Shown one piece after another: positions 40,655 through 49,721 of a stretch of DNA of 64,000 nucleotides (positions are counted from its first letter, which is position 1; each line of letters begins with the position of its first letter). Where the stretch lies: NCBI GenBank assembly GCA_017472285.1, contig JAFUQQ010000004.1, positions 1 to 64,000 on the forward strand, written 5' to 3'. The position numbers and the translations under genes were made by a program. The stretch is from Clostridia bacterium. GTDB taxonomy: Bacteria; Bacillota; Clostridia; Oscillospirales; CAG-272. The notes beneath the pieces were generated by a model. That model saw only the letters and a list, made by a program, of their open reading frames with translations, had not been told where the DNA came from and did not search any database.

Positions 40655-42253
40655 TTACATGATGTTGGCCGTCAAGGTTGCTGCCCAGATCGGATAATTG
40701 CCATCGAGGATGGGAAGCACTTCCTCACAAAGTTCATCGATGGCATCGATCTCGCCGTTTGCATAAGCGAGCAGACGGTCTTTACAGCTTTGAAGTCTTC
40801 TCATCAGACCGCCGAGGCGTGCGTCCTGTACCTCAAAACCATAAGTCTTATTCATGGTGTACCATTGATCGCGGTATACGGTATAGAAAGTTTCTACGCG
40901 TTTGATACATTCGGTATATTCGTTTTCCGCAAGTGCGCGGAGCGCTTCTTTATCGCCGTTTGCATAAAGGGTTCTTGTGCGGTCGGCAAGGGAGAATTTG
41001 ATCGTCAAAACGTCGCAAAGAGCTGCCATGGATGCAAAGAGTGTTTTATAAATGGTCGTGCTTTCGTCTGCGATTTTGTGAAGTTTTTCTGCGTATACGG
41101 AATAGATCGTACCGTCAGCATTTTCGCCGTTCAGGGTCATAATGCCGAGGAATGGGTCATCATAGAGGCGGTTTTTGCTGTAATTTGCCGTTCCGACACC
41201 TCTTTTTTCACCGTGAATATAGTTCGGAAGATCGAGTGCTATGAAGTCATCGTAAGTTTCGCCTGTGATCTCCTTGAATTTTGCTTTCATTTCATCTTCG
41301 GACATTTCTTCGGCAAGTGCAGCCGCATACATGAGTGCGCCGAGCGCGGATGCGTAAGGACATTCACCACCGTTATCGCCCCACATCGTAAAGAATGCGT
41401 TGCGTACGCCGTGACGGATACAAGCGGGGACAGCGAGTGCGTTTCGGATATTGCTATAACGTGCATGAGGTGCGAAGCCTGCCCATACCCAAGTACCGCC
41501 CGCAAACCATACGTTATCGGAAAGCTGCTTGGTCGATTCCATCATCGCATCATAACGCTGTGCGGAATTGCTGTAATAATCCCAGTAAACCATGCCGCAA
41601 TCGGCGGGAACCTTTTCCGTAATTTCTTTGGAGAAATCAAGCGGGGTATCCACGTAATAATCGCCGCCGTTGGCAAGACGGAAGAACATATCGTTCCACA
41701 TCATCGGCTCATAACCGTATTTTTTTGCGATCTCACATACGCGATTCAGATGGCGGAGCAAAATTTCATAGCGGTCGCAAAGACCATGGCGGTCGAGATA
41801 TTTACCTCTACCGACGTTATGTGCTTCGTCCATACCGATATGGATTTTTCTTGATTTGATCGCGCTCGAAAGAGAAGAAAACATTTTATCGATCAGGTCA
41901 TAGGTTTTTTCATCATCGATCAGCAGGATATCATCGATATCCCGAATTTTATTATATGCTCTGAAATGAAAGAGGGCGTTGACGTGCGCCAGCGTTTGAA
42001 TACAGGGGATAAGCTCGATACCAACGGATGCCGCGTATTCGTCAAGCTCTTTCAGTTCCGCGAGAGAATATCTGCCGCGCTTATAACCAAACCAAGGCTC
42101 ACCCGTTACCTCATAGGTATCTTCGGTATAGAGCATTGCCATATTATAGCCCATTTTGGAAATCGTGCTGAAAAAGCGTTTGAGTCCCGAAACGCTCGGA
42201 ACGGCATTACGCGAGCAATCGATCATAACGCCGAATGTATCAAAATGCTTCAT
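40655..42253 (-). CDS. GH20-like glycoside hydrolase, copy 1
   Basis: A 532-aa TIM-barrel protein resembling family 20 beta-N-acetylhexosaminidases. The catalytic Asp-Glu pair would be in RKIHIGMDEAHNVGRG (about residue 150), and VMIDCSRNAV near the N-terminus, MGYNMAMLYTEDTYEV, LIPCIQTLAHVNAL and WAGGTWVWAGF correspond to barrel strands. There is no signal peptide, so it would act on imported sugars or glycan fragments in the cytosol. The usual N-terminal non-catalytic GH20 domain is absent. I start at 42253 because GGAAAGG lies 7 nt before it; a family C hairpin lies further upstream. It is a tandem paralog of the next gene. Confidence 0.78.
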   Translation of the reverse strand: MKHFDTFGVMIDCSRNAVPSVSGLKRFFSTISKMGYNMAMLYTEDTYEVTGEPWFGYKRGRYSLAELKELDEYAASVGIELIPCIQTLAHVNALFHFRAYNKIRDIDDILLIDDEKTYDLIDKMFSSLSSAIKSRKIHIGMDEAHNVGRGKYLDRHGLCDRYEILLRHLNRVCEIAKKYGYEPMMWNDMFFRLANGGDYYVDTPLDFSKEITEKVPADCGMVYWDYYSNSAQRYDAMMESTKQLSDNVWFAGGTWVWAGFAPHARYSNIRNALAVPACIRHGVRNAFFTMWGDNGGECPYASALGALMYAAALAEEMSEDEMKAKFKEITGETYDDFIALDLPNYIHGEKRGVGTANYSKNRLYDDPFLGIMTLNGENADGTIYSVYAEKLHKIADESTTIYKTLFASMAALCDVLTIKFSLADRTRTLYANGDKEALRALAENEYTECIKRVETFYTVYRDQWYTMNKTYGFEVQDARLGGLMRRLQSCKDRLLAYANGEIDAIDELCEEVLPILDGNYPIWAATLTANIM

Positions 42254-42266
42254 ATTCATCCTTTCC

Positions 42267-42372
42267 GCTTTTCTTTAGAAAAAGAAAAGCTTGGCAAAAG
42301 AAACCATCTGTGGTTCCTTTGACTTTATTTTGATAAAATTTTTTATTTGGGTGCAGGTACTGCCTGCTGACA
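42267..42372 (-). repeat. Family C modular repeat, copy C6
   Basis: Hairpin GCTTTTCTTT/AAAGAAAAGC (42267-42290), then GGCAAAAGAAACC and the head (on the minus strand AATAAAGTCAAAGGAACCACA) and a GCAGGTACTGCCTGC palindrome (42354-42368). On the minus strand the hairpin ends 13 nt before the copy 1 start. Confidence 0.8.
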
Positions 42373-42382
42373 GATGAGATTA

Positions 42383-44002
42383 TTAAACGATATTCGCGCT
42401 CACCATTTCCGCCCAAGAGGTGATATAGGTATCTTTCATCGGCAGCGGTTGTTCTTCCAATTCCTCGATCCGATCGATCTCGCCATTTGCATAAGAGATG
42501 AGGATTTCCTTGCAATTTTGAATACGGCGCGAAAGACCGCCGAGGCGGATATCCTGTATTTCAAAGCCGTAGCTTTTATTGACGGTATACCATTGTTTTC
42601 TGTAAGTGCGGTAGAAATCTTCCAGACGGGGAAGGAGGTTTGTGTATTCGGTTTCTGCGAGCTTGCGAAGTCCTTCTTTGTCACCGTTTTCATAAAGGGT
42701 TCTTGTGCGTTTTCCGAGGGCAAATTTGATTTCAAGAACGGAGCAAAGAGCGGAAAGAGCAGAGAAAAGATAAGAAAATTCGTTCTTTTCGTCGGCAAGC
42801 TTTGCAAGACGAACGGCATAATCGCCAAAAACGTCAGTATCATTGATTTTCGTATTGACACTCATGGATGCGAGAAAGGGATCGTCATAGAGATAGGTTT
42901 TGGCATAATTGCAAGGGCTATGCTGGAAATAAGGCGATTCCACGGTGACGTTTTCACCAAAGATATAATTGGGAAGATCAAGTGTTAAGAAATCGTCAAA
43001 GGAAATGCCGGTGATTTCCTTGAATTTGTTTTTCATTTCCGTTTCGCTCATATCATTGGCAAGCGCGGCAATATGCATGAGGGCAGGCAGAACGGAAAAA
43101 TACGGACATTCACCGCCGTTATCACCCCAAAGTGTGAAAAAGGCTTTACGGATGCCGTTTTTCTTGCAGGATGCGATCGCGATTTCATTTCTGCCGATGC
43201 TGTAACGGTTATGGGGAGAGAACGTACCCCAAGTCCATGCGCCGCCCGAAAACCAGACTTGATCGGAAAGTTTTTTCGAGGAAAGGAGCATGGCATCATA
43301 GCGTTTTTCATCCGTTCCGAAATAATCCCAATGCACCATGGCGAGATCTTTCGGGATATTTTCTGTGATCTCTGCGGGAAATTCTTTGATTTCATCTGTA
43401 CAGAATACGCCGGGGGCCATATTGAAAAAGAGGTCATTTGCCATCATCATGGTTTCAAAGCCGTATTTTCTCGCGATCTCGCAAACGCGGTTCAGATGTT
43501 TGAGCAGAAGTGCGTAGCGGTCGGTATAGCCGTGGGTATCGAGATATTTGCCGAGTCCAACGTGATGCGCTTCGTCAAGTCCGAGGTGTACACGCCTCGA
43601 GGAAAAGGTCTTTGCGAGGGTTGCGAAGATGTTTTCGATCAGTTCATAGGTGCGCGGTTCATCGATGAGAAGAATATCGTCGATATCAAAGACTTTATGT
43701 CGGTATGCGCGCCAACGCTTGAGTGTTGCGAGATGTGCCAAGGTCTGAATAAAGGGGATCATTTCGAGTCCGAGCGAAGAAGCGTAAGCGTCAAGCTCTT
43801 TCAGTTCTTCGATCGAATATCTGCCGCGTTTATGTCCGAAATACGGTTCGTTTTCGACTTCATATGTATCTTCGGTATAAAGCATGACGGTATTATAACC
43901 CATTTTGGAGGTGATCTCAAAGAATCGCTTGAGTCCCTTGACGTTCGGGACGGCATTGCGCGAGCAATCGATCATGACACCCAAAGAATCAAAATGCTTC
44001 AT
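42383..44002 (-). CDS. GH20-like glycoside hydrolase, copy 2
   Basis: A 539-aa paralog of the downstream gene, collinear throughout: VMIDCSRNAVPNVKGLKRFFE, MGYNTVMLYTEDTYEV, MIPFIQTLAHLATLKR, RRVHLGLDEAHHVGLG (Asp-Glu pair), WFSGGAWTWGTFSPH and KQWYTVNKSYGFEIQDIRLGG. It also has no export signal. Start 44002 is chosen by alignment with copy 1; 44014 and 44011 are possible but are too near the GAAAGG. The promoter at 44041-44069 is good. Two divergent cytosolic copies suggest different linkages or sugars, for example N-acetylglucosamine and N-acetylgalactosamine ends, but that is conjecture. Confidence 0.78.
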   Translation of the reverse strand: MKHFDSLGVMIDCSRNAVPNVKGLKRFFEITSKMGYNTVMLYTEDTYEVENEPYFGHKRGRYSIEELKELDAYASSLGLEMIPFIQTLAHLATLKRWRAYRHKVFDIDDILLIDEPRTYELIENIFATLAKTFSSRRVHLGLDEAHHVGLGKYLDTHGYTDRYALLLKHLNRVCEIARKYGFETMMMANDLFFNMAPGVFCTDEIKEFPAEITENIPKDLAMVHWDYFGTDEKRYDAMLLSSKKLSDQVWFSGGAWTWGTFSPHNRYSIGRNEIAIASCKKNGIRKAFFTLWGDNGGECPYFSVLPALMHIAALANDMSETEMKNKFKEITGISFDDFLTLDLPNYIFGENVTVESPYFQHSPCNYAKTYLYDDPFLASMSVNTKINDTDVFGDYAVRLAKLADEKNEFSYLFSALSALCSVLEIKFALGKRTRTLYENGDKEGLRKLAETEYTNLLPRLEDFYRTYRKQWYTVNKSYGFEIQDIRLGGLSRRIQNCKEILISYANGEIDRIEELEEQPLPMKDTYITSWAEMVSANIV

Positions 44003-44040
44003 TGGAAACATCATCCTTTCATAATCGGTAAGTTATAAGA

Positions 44041-44069
44041 ATTATAACAAACTTTATGAGAAAAGTCAA
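44041..44069 (-). promoter_or_regulatory. Sigma-A-type promoter of the GH20-like genes
   Basis: Minus strand TTGACT (44064-44069), 17-bp spacer, TATAAT (44041-44046). The -35 overlaps the comEC stop codon. Confidence 0.7.
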
Positions 44070-46318
44070 TTACCGTCTTCAAAGAGAATACGGAAATATT
44101 CGCCGTAATCCTCCGCATAAACGATCGTTCCGCCGATGCGGTCGGTTTCCGTGAGAAAGGCTGTTTCTTTCTCCGAAAAAACGACAAGTTCCGCGCTTGT
44201 AAGCAACTCGGCGCTGAAAATATGTTTATTGACAGGACCGTGTGAACCGCAGAGGATGACGGTTTCTGTCGGTATATGGGTTTCGAGGGCGGAAGAGCCG
44301 AGATAGGCAAATGTTTTTCCGTTTGTGCCGACTTTTGCGGAAAAGGAAATGATGGGATGTGAGGAGCGTCTCAGGAAAGTCTGTTCGGGAAGTGTGATAT
44401 TGACTGTGCCAACGGACAGATTGCCTGTTTCATAGATTTTTGTTTCGATATCGGAAGGCAAAGCGGAAAGGATTTCCCGATAATATTTTTCATCGTTTTC
44501 CGTCAAAGGAACGGGGAAGAGGATTTTATGGATTTTAATATTTTCTGAAAGTTTGCGGAGTGTATTTGCGTGATAACGGTGATAATGGGTCAATACGTAA
44601 GTATCGATCTCACATTCATAAAAATCGGCAAGATGTGTGGCGGCTTCTTTCGGTACGGTGTAACCGCCTGTTGTGATATCGATGAGCATAACATCGCCAT
44701 TGCTCACGATGCCGATGATATCGCTTTTTTCATCGGTTTGCAGATAAAGATATGCAGTATCCGTATTCATATGTTGATAAATGCCGTAAGCTGTGCCAAA
44801 GGCAATGGTACAAGCGAGAAAAACGGCAAAGATTAGGGAAGGGCGCAATTTTTTGATGAAAAGTACGGTAAGAATACCGAGCGCAAGCGCCGTGATGATA
44901 TACACCGCGAAGGGATAACGAATGGAGATATAGATATCTTTGATATCGGAAAATGTTTCGGCAAGCGAAACGGTAAGCGCGATGAGCCCTTCCGAAAGGG
45001 TTCCGAGCAACGACGCGAGCAGAGGAATCCATCCGAAAACGGTCAGTAGGATCAGCAGATACAAAATGATCTGTGTCAGCGGGACGAAAATGAGATTGGC
45101 AAGGGGAGAAACGAGCGAAAGTCCGCCGAATGTAAGATATGTGACGGGCATGGTAAAGAAGGTTGCGGCGAGCGTCATGCAGAGGGAAGATAAGAAAAAA
45201 CAGCAGATTTTTTGTAGGATACGGGGAAATTTTTTTGGAAAAGAGAAGTGTAAGATTGGCATGACGGTCAGGATTCCGAACGTGGATAAGAATGAAAGCC
45301 ATAATCCAACGTCATAAACGGCGCGCGGTTGCAGGATGAGGATGGCAAACAGCGCGAAAAAGAGTGATGTGACGGAATCGCTTTTTTCTCCGAGGATATC
45401 CGCGATATAATAAACCGAAAGCATGATCGCCGCGCGCATGATCGAAGCGGAAAGTCCGCAGATGCAAGCAAAACATACGGTGAAAAGGATCAGAAAAATG
45501 TCTTTTTTCTTCTTTGAGACGGTCAGCAGACGGAAAAGCATATCCATGCCGCCGATGATGACGGAAAGATGCAATCCCGAAACGGATAGGATATGTGAAA
45601 TACCGAGTCTTGTGAAGGCAAGTCGCGTGGTGCCCGCAAGATTTTCGCGTTCGCCGATCAGGAGTGCCGCCGCAAAATCGGCTTCTTCCGTCCCGAGATA
45701 TTTTTGAAAGTTCTGATGGATGAGGGCGCGGATATCGGAAAAGAATACGGTGGATTTCTTTTCGGTTTTTCCGATCTTTTGCGCGGTTTCCGCTGAGATC
45801 TCAAGCCATATGCCGTCTGCCTTGCGGGAAAGCGCAAATTCTTCGCCGATTGCCGAACAAATACCTTCAAACGTGACGGTATCCAAAACGGAAAATCCTT
45901 CTGCGGATGGCAACGTCAGTACCGCGCCGATATCGGTCTTTTTGCCGTCACTTTCCGTTAGTACGATCTCATAGGATGCGCCGTAGGCTTCTTCATAATA
46001 AATGTCAGTGATATAGGCGGTGAAGGTATGAGGGTTTTCATCGATCAGACGTTGCGCGGATATTTCTGTTTTTTCTGTGAAATGGATGGTGGAAAACGAG
46101 GCGATCGTCGTTGCGGCAGCCATCAGGAGCGCAAGGACGATTTTCCGTGCTGAAAATGTTAGGGGTTTTTCGGAGAAAAACAATTGCAGGGAAAAGAGTG
46201 CCGTGACGGCGAGTGCAAAAAGCCATATGTAATTTCTGGTTTGGGGAATGAGCGTGTACAGCGAAAATATCCCTGCGTATGCGCCGAATATAAACGCGAT
46301 GCGTTTGCCGTTTAACAT
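44066..46318 (-). CDS. ComEC/Rec2-family DNA uptake channel
   Basis: A 750-aa membrane protein. The N-terminal part holds hydrophobic spans and an OB-like region (about 60-220). The central competence domain follows, with GISHILSVSGLHLSVIIGG and about eight further spans to residue 500. The C-terminal 240 residues form a metallo-beta-lactamase-like domain. The usual metal motif reads THYHRYHANTL: two of the histidines are kept, but the Asp before the third His is Tyr. ComEC carries single-stranded DNA into competent cells; without ComEA or a pilus system in view, competence is unproven. It lies downstream of the Hsp70 pair behind a terminator. Confidence 0.87.
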   Translation of the reverse strand: MLNGKRIAFIFGAYAGIFSLYTLIPQTRNYIWLFALAVTALFSLQLFFSEKPLTFSARKIVLALLMAAATTIASFSTIHFTEKTEISAQRLIDENPHTFTAYITDIYYEEAYGASYEIVLTESDGKKTDIGAVLTLPSAEGFSVLDTVTFEGICSAIGEEFALSRKADGIWLEISAETAQKIGKTEKKSTVFFSDIRALIHQNFQKYLGTEEADFAAALLIGERENLAGTTRLAFTRLGISHILSVSGLHLSVIIGGMDMLFRLLTVSKKKKDIFLILFTVCFACICGLSASIMRAAIMLSVYYIADILGEKSDSVTSLFFALFAILILQPRAVYDVGLWLSFLSTFGILTVMPILHFSFPKKFPRILQKICCFFLSSLCMTLAATFFTMPVTYLTFGGLSLVSPLANLIFVPLTQIILYLLILLTVFGWIPLLASLLGTLSEGLIALTVSLAETFSDIKDIYISIRYPFAVYIITALALGILTVLFIKKLRPSLIFAVFLACTIAFGTAYGIYQHMNTDTAYLYLQTDEKSDIIGIVSNGDVMLIDITTGGYTVPKEAATHLADFYECEIDTYVLTHYHRYHANTLRKLSENIKIHKILFPVPLTENDEKYYREILSALPSDIETKIYETGNLSVGTVNITLPEQTFLRRSSHPIISFSAKVGTNGKTFAYLGSSALETHIPTETVILCGSHGPVNKHIFSAELLTSAELVVFSEKETAFLTETDRIGGTIVYAEDYGEYFRILFEDGN

Positions 46319-46357
46319 GAGATTCTGACCTTTCGGATTATTTTTGCGGTAAGAGAA

Positions 46358-46393
46358 AAAGGAAAGCCTATTTCGGAAAACGGCTTTCCTTTG
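46358..46393 (-). terminator. Terminator after the Hsp70 operon
   Basis: Stem AGGAAAGCC/GGCTTTCCT (46360-46368 with 46382-46390) followed on the minus strand by TTTTTCTC. It separates the chaperone operon from comEC. Confidence 0.75.
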
Positions 46394-46408
46394 ATGTTCT
46401 ATAAGAAA

Positions 46409-48016
46409 TTATAGTTTTTTTCTTTCGGAAGCGAGCTTTCTTCCGTATTTGCTATAGACCGTAATCTTCAGGATGCCGTCTTTATCCAAAGAAAATGAGG
46501 GGAAACAATGGTAAGTGTTTGCTTTTCCCCGATATCTTCTCGGAACGGGGACCGATACGGCAAGACCGTTTTTGGCTTCATCGGAACCCAGATCCATCCA
46601 ATTCGCATATTCTCCCTTTCCTTGTCGTGCTTCGGATTCGTATACGACGAACGAGATTTCTTTCTGATTTGGATTCAAGGCAACGAAAGAAGTTTCGGCT
46701 TTTTTGCGGATACGCTTCTTTTTCCCGAATGGCGTGCCTTTATAGAGGATGTTATAGATCATTTCGCGGCCATCTTCTCTACGCGTGGATTTGAAACCGT
46801 AAGTCATGGTTGCGATTTCCGCAAATTCCAGTTTTGTTCTGGCGAGCGGAATACTTGTGTGTCCCGCAAAATGCTTGGTGTAAATTGCGGCACCTTTTGC
46901 GATGGCTTTGGACGGCTCATGCGAGATGATGTTGTTGATGCCGACCGTGCTGCCAAATTCGGCGATCATTCTTTCTTTGATTTGCGGCATATTGGACGCG
47001 CCGCCGACGAGAATGATCTTATCCAATTTTTTTGCACCAACGCTTTCCTGATAGGACTGGATGGCTTTTTGTGTCAGGTTGACGGCGCGATTCAAGAGAC
47101 CAACGGTGGCGCGCTCGAATTCTGTTCTCGAACAGGTCATAAGGTCATATTTACCGCCGCAACGGAGCGGGATCTCAAATGAATTGGTTTCGGAAAGCTC
47201 TTCCTTGAGCCTTGTCACATCTTCATAAAAGCGTGCTTTTTCTTCTGCCGAGAAATCTTCTTCCCGCAGTCCTTTCTGCGAAAGGATATATTTTGCGAGT
47301 GCCGCATCCCAATCGTTGCCACCGAGTGTCAGGTCGCCTTCTTCCGCTTTGACCTTGTAAGAGGTATGTCCGGACGGATCGTGTTCAACGATCGTTACGT
47401 CGAGCGTGCCGCCGCCGAGGTCAAAGACGAGAACGGTTTGCGTATTCGTATATCTCGTGTTGACATTGTTGCCGTACAGATAGCAAATCGCGGCAGCGAA
47501 AGGTTCGTGCAAGGTGTGTACCTTTGTTTCGGGAAGTCCCGTGATCTTCATAAGCGTTTTCTTGAGCCAGGCATTATAGTCTGTCGCCGCCGTATATCCG
47601 CCTGCAATACCGTTGGGAGTCGTGACAGTGATCCCTTCGATCGCGGATTTGCGGAATTCATGGCTGTCGACGGCTTTTTGCTGCGCCGTGGTAATGAGAT
47701 AACGGAGATACGATTCTACGATATCGGAGATATCGAAGGTTTTTCCGCCGGAGGTGACTTTTTGGTTCAGATGATTGGGATTCTGACGAATCCGTTTTTT
47801 CATATAGCGGACGACATCCGCGCTATGTAATTTGGCTTCGCCCTTCAGACAATCATCTCCGAACAGATTTTTGTCTTTTTCTTTGGAATACATGAAAAGG
47901 GAAGGGATCCCTTTGACGTGTTTCTCAAAAATATGTGTGATGGGAAGGGTTTTGCTGTCGCCGCCAATTCCGGCGATGGAAGAAAAGCAGGTGCCGAAGT
48001 CGATACCGAGGTACAT
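46409..48016 (-). CDS. Lidless Hsp70-family protein, paralog 1
   Basis: A 535-aa Hsp70 relative (DnaK is about 610-640 aa). The ATPase domain (1-385) has phosphate-1 GIDFGTCFSS, the Lys region VRYMKKRIRQN, LHEPFAAAICYLYG, phosphate-2 VFDLGGGTLDVTIVEHD and adenosine motif ILVGGASNMPQIKERM, so ATP binding and hydrolysis look intact. The DVLLLD linker is replaced by EFAEIATMTYGF. The substrate-binding part ends with FSLDKDGILKITVY plus 13 residues, so the whole helical lid is missing. It is the last gene of a three-gene operon and 52 bp after its paralog. It probably works with the GrpE-like protein; no J-domain protein is near. Confidence 0.85.
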   Translation of the reverse strand: MYLGIDFGTCFSSIAGIGGDSKTLPITHIFEKHVKGIPSLFMYSKEKDKNLFGDDCLKGEAKLHSADVVRYMKKRIRQNPNHLNQKVTSGGKTFDISDIVESYLRYLITTAQQKAVDSHEFRKSAIEGITVTTPNGIAGGYTAATDYNAWLKKTLMKITGLPETKVHTLHEPFAAAICYLYGNNVNTRYTNTQTVLVFDLGGGTLDVTIVEHDPSGHTSYKVKAEEGDLTLGGNDWDAALAKYILSQKGLREEDFSAEEKARFYEDVTRLKEELSETNSFEIPLRCGGKYDLMTCSRTEFERATVGLLNRAVNLTQKAIQSYQESVGAKKLDKIILVGGASNMPQIKERMIAEFGSTVGINNIISHEPSKAIAKGAAIYTKHFAGHTSIPLARTKLEFAEIATMTYGFKSTRREDGREMIYNILYKGTPFGKKKRIRKKAETSFVALNPNQKEISFVVYESEARQGKGEYANWMDLGSDEAKNGLAVSVPVPRRYRGKANTYHCFPSFSLDKDGILKITVYSKYGRKLASERKKL

Positions 48017-48068
48017 CAGATCAAAATCCTTTCTTGAATGATAGCTTGTTTGTGTTTACTTGAGAATG

Positions 48069-49679
48069 TTATACTTTTTTTCTGTCGCATGCCAATTGAT
48101 GTCCGCCGATGTCATAGACCGAAATTTCCAGAATGCCGTTTTTATCCAGAGAAAATTCGGGGAAACATTCGTACGTATCGGCGCGGTCGTGGTATTTTTC
48201 CGGAATGGTCACGCGCACGTTCATGCCGTTTGGGACCTCATTCGCGCCATATTCCATCCAGTTTTCATTTTCGTTTCCCGAAGAACCCTTCATCGCTTCG
48301 GATTCGTATACCGTAAATGTGATGGAATCCGCGTGTGGATCGAGGGCAACGAAAGGAAATGGGCTTCTGACACAGATCTTATTTTGTTTATCGAAAGAGG
48401 TGCCTTTATAGAGCATATTGTAGATCATATGGCGTTTATCGTGCGGATGAATCGCGTTGAAGCCGTAGGTTCTTGTTGCGATTTCGTTGATCTTGAGCTT
48501 GGGCGCGGAAAAGATCGTGGAGGTACGGCGGTTCGAGAAATGCTTGGTATAGATTGCGGCACCTTTTGCGATCGCTTTGGATGGCTCGTGTCTGATGATA
48601 TGATCGGTGCCCACCGTATGCCCAAATTCAGCGATCATTCGTTCTTTGATCTGGGGCATATTGGATGCGCCACCGACGAGAACGATCTTATCCAATTTGG
48701 TATAGGCGTTATTGGTCTGATAAATACGAATCGCTTTTTTCGTGATCTCAATGGCGCGGTTCAGAAGACCGACGGTGACACGGTCAAATTCCTCTCTCGT
48801 GCAGACAGCCGAGCTGTATGTGCCGCCGCAACGGAGCGGGATCTCAAACGAATCCATTTCGGAAAGTTCTTCTTTGAGTCTTGTTACGTCTTCGTAAAAG
48901 CGCGCTTTTTCTTCCGCCGAAAAATCTTCTTCCCGAATCCCTTTTTGCTGAAGGATATGGTTTGCGAGTGCGGTATCCCAATCATTGCCGCCGAGCGTCA
49001 GATCACCTGTTTCCGCTTTTACGTTGTACTGCTTGGCAGCGGACTGATCGTGTTCGACGATCGTCACGTCAAGCGTGCCGCCGCCGAGGTCGAAGACGAG
49101 AACGGTCTGTTTTTCGGTATATTTTTTGCGTACGTCTTCACCGTAAAGATAATAGATCGCTGCGGCAAGAGGTTCAGGAAGAACGCTGATATTTTTAAGG
49201 GGAAGCCCTGCGATATCCATGATCGTTTTCCGAAGCCAATTGTTATAATCTGTCGCTGTTGTATGTCCGCCGGCAATACCGTTGGGAGTCGTAACCGTGA
49301 TCCCCTCGATCTCAGGCTTGCGAAATTCATGGCTGTCGACCGCTTTTTGCTGCGCTGTTGTGATGAGATAATGGAGATAGGCTTTTACGATATCAAAAAC
49401 ATCAAATGTTTTTCCGCCCGAGGTGACTTGCGGATGATCGGCATTCCGGCGAATCAGCTTTTTCATATAGCGGACGATGTCCGCACTGTGTAATTTTGCT
49501 TCGCCTTTCAGACAATCGTCGCCGAACAGATTTTTATCTTTTTCTTTGGAATACATGAAAAGAGAAGGGATACCTTTGACGTGTTTCTCAAAGATATGCG
49601 TATTGGGGAGTGCTTTGTTGCCGTCGCCCAATCCGGCGATGGAAGAAAAACAGGTGCCGAAGTCAATACCGAGGTACAT
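48069..49679 (-). CDS. Lidless Hsp70-family protein, paralog 2
   Basis: A 536-aa paralog of the downstream gene and similar along its full length, with the same start MYLGIDFGTCFSSIAG. Motifs: VRYMKKLIRRN, LPEPLAAAIYYLYG, VFDLGGGTLDVTIVEHD, VLVGGASNMPQIKERM. The linker-like segment is KINEIATRTYGFN, and the protein stops after FSLDKNGILEISVYDIGGH with no lid. The paralogs differ most between about residues 175 and 200 and in the substrate-binding part (380-500). This suggests different clients or a heteromeric pair. It starts 42 bp after the GrpE-like gene. Confidence 0.85.
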   Translation of the reverse strand: MYLGIDFGTCFSSIAGLGDGNKALPNTHIFEKHVKGIPSLFMYSKEKDKNLFGDDCLKGEAKLHSADIVRYMKKLIRRNADHPQVTSGGKTFDVFDIVKAYLHYLITTAQQKAVDSHEFRKPEIEGITVTTPNGIAGGHTTATDYNNWLRKTIMDIAGLPLKNISVLPEPLAAAIYYLYGEDVRKKYTEKQTVLVFDLGGGTLDVTIVEHDQSAAKQYNVKAETGDLTLGGNDWDTALANHILQQKGIREEDFSAEEKARFYEDVTRLKEELSEMDSFEIPLRCGGTYSSAVCTREEFDRVTVGLLNRAIEITKKAIRIYQTNNAYTKLDKIVLVGGASNMPQIKERMIAEFGHTVGTDHIIRHEPSKAIAKGAAIYTKHFSNRRTSTIFSAPKLKINEIATRTYGFNAIHPHDKRHMIYNMLYKGTSFDKQNKICVRSPFPFVALDPHADSITFTVYESEAMKGSSGNENENWMEYGANEVPNGMNVRVTIPEKYHDRADTYECFPEFSLDKNGILEISVYDIGGHQLACDRKKV

Positions 49680-49721
49680 CTGTATGCAGTCCTTTCTTTG
49701 AATGAATATATTTTTGAAGGA

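Noticed and set aside
42354..42368. GCAGGTACTGCCTGC palindrome as an operator
   Set aside because: A similar palindrome occurs in repeat copy C3, so it belongs to the repeat family rather than to local control.
48060..49493. 477-codon plus-strand frame across the Hsp70 paralog
   Set aside because: Antisense shadow; Phe/Arg/Cys-rich and without motifs.
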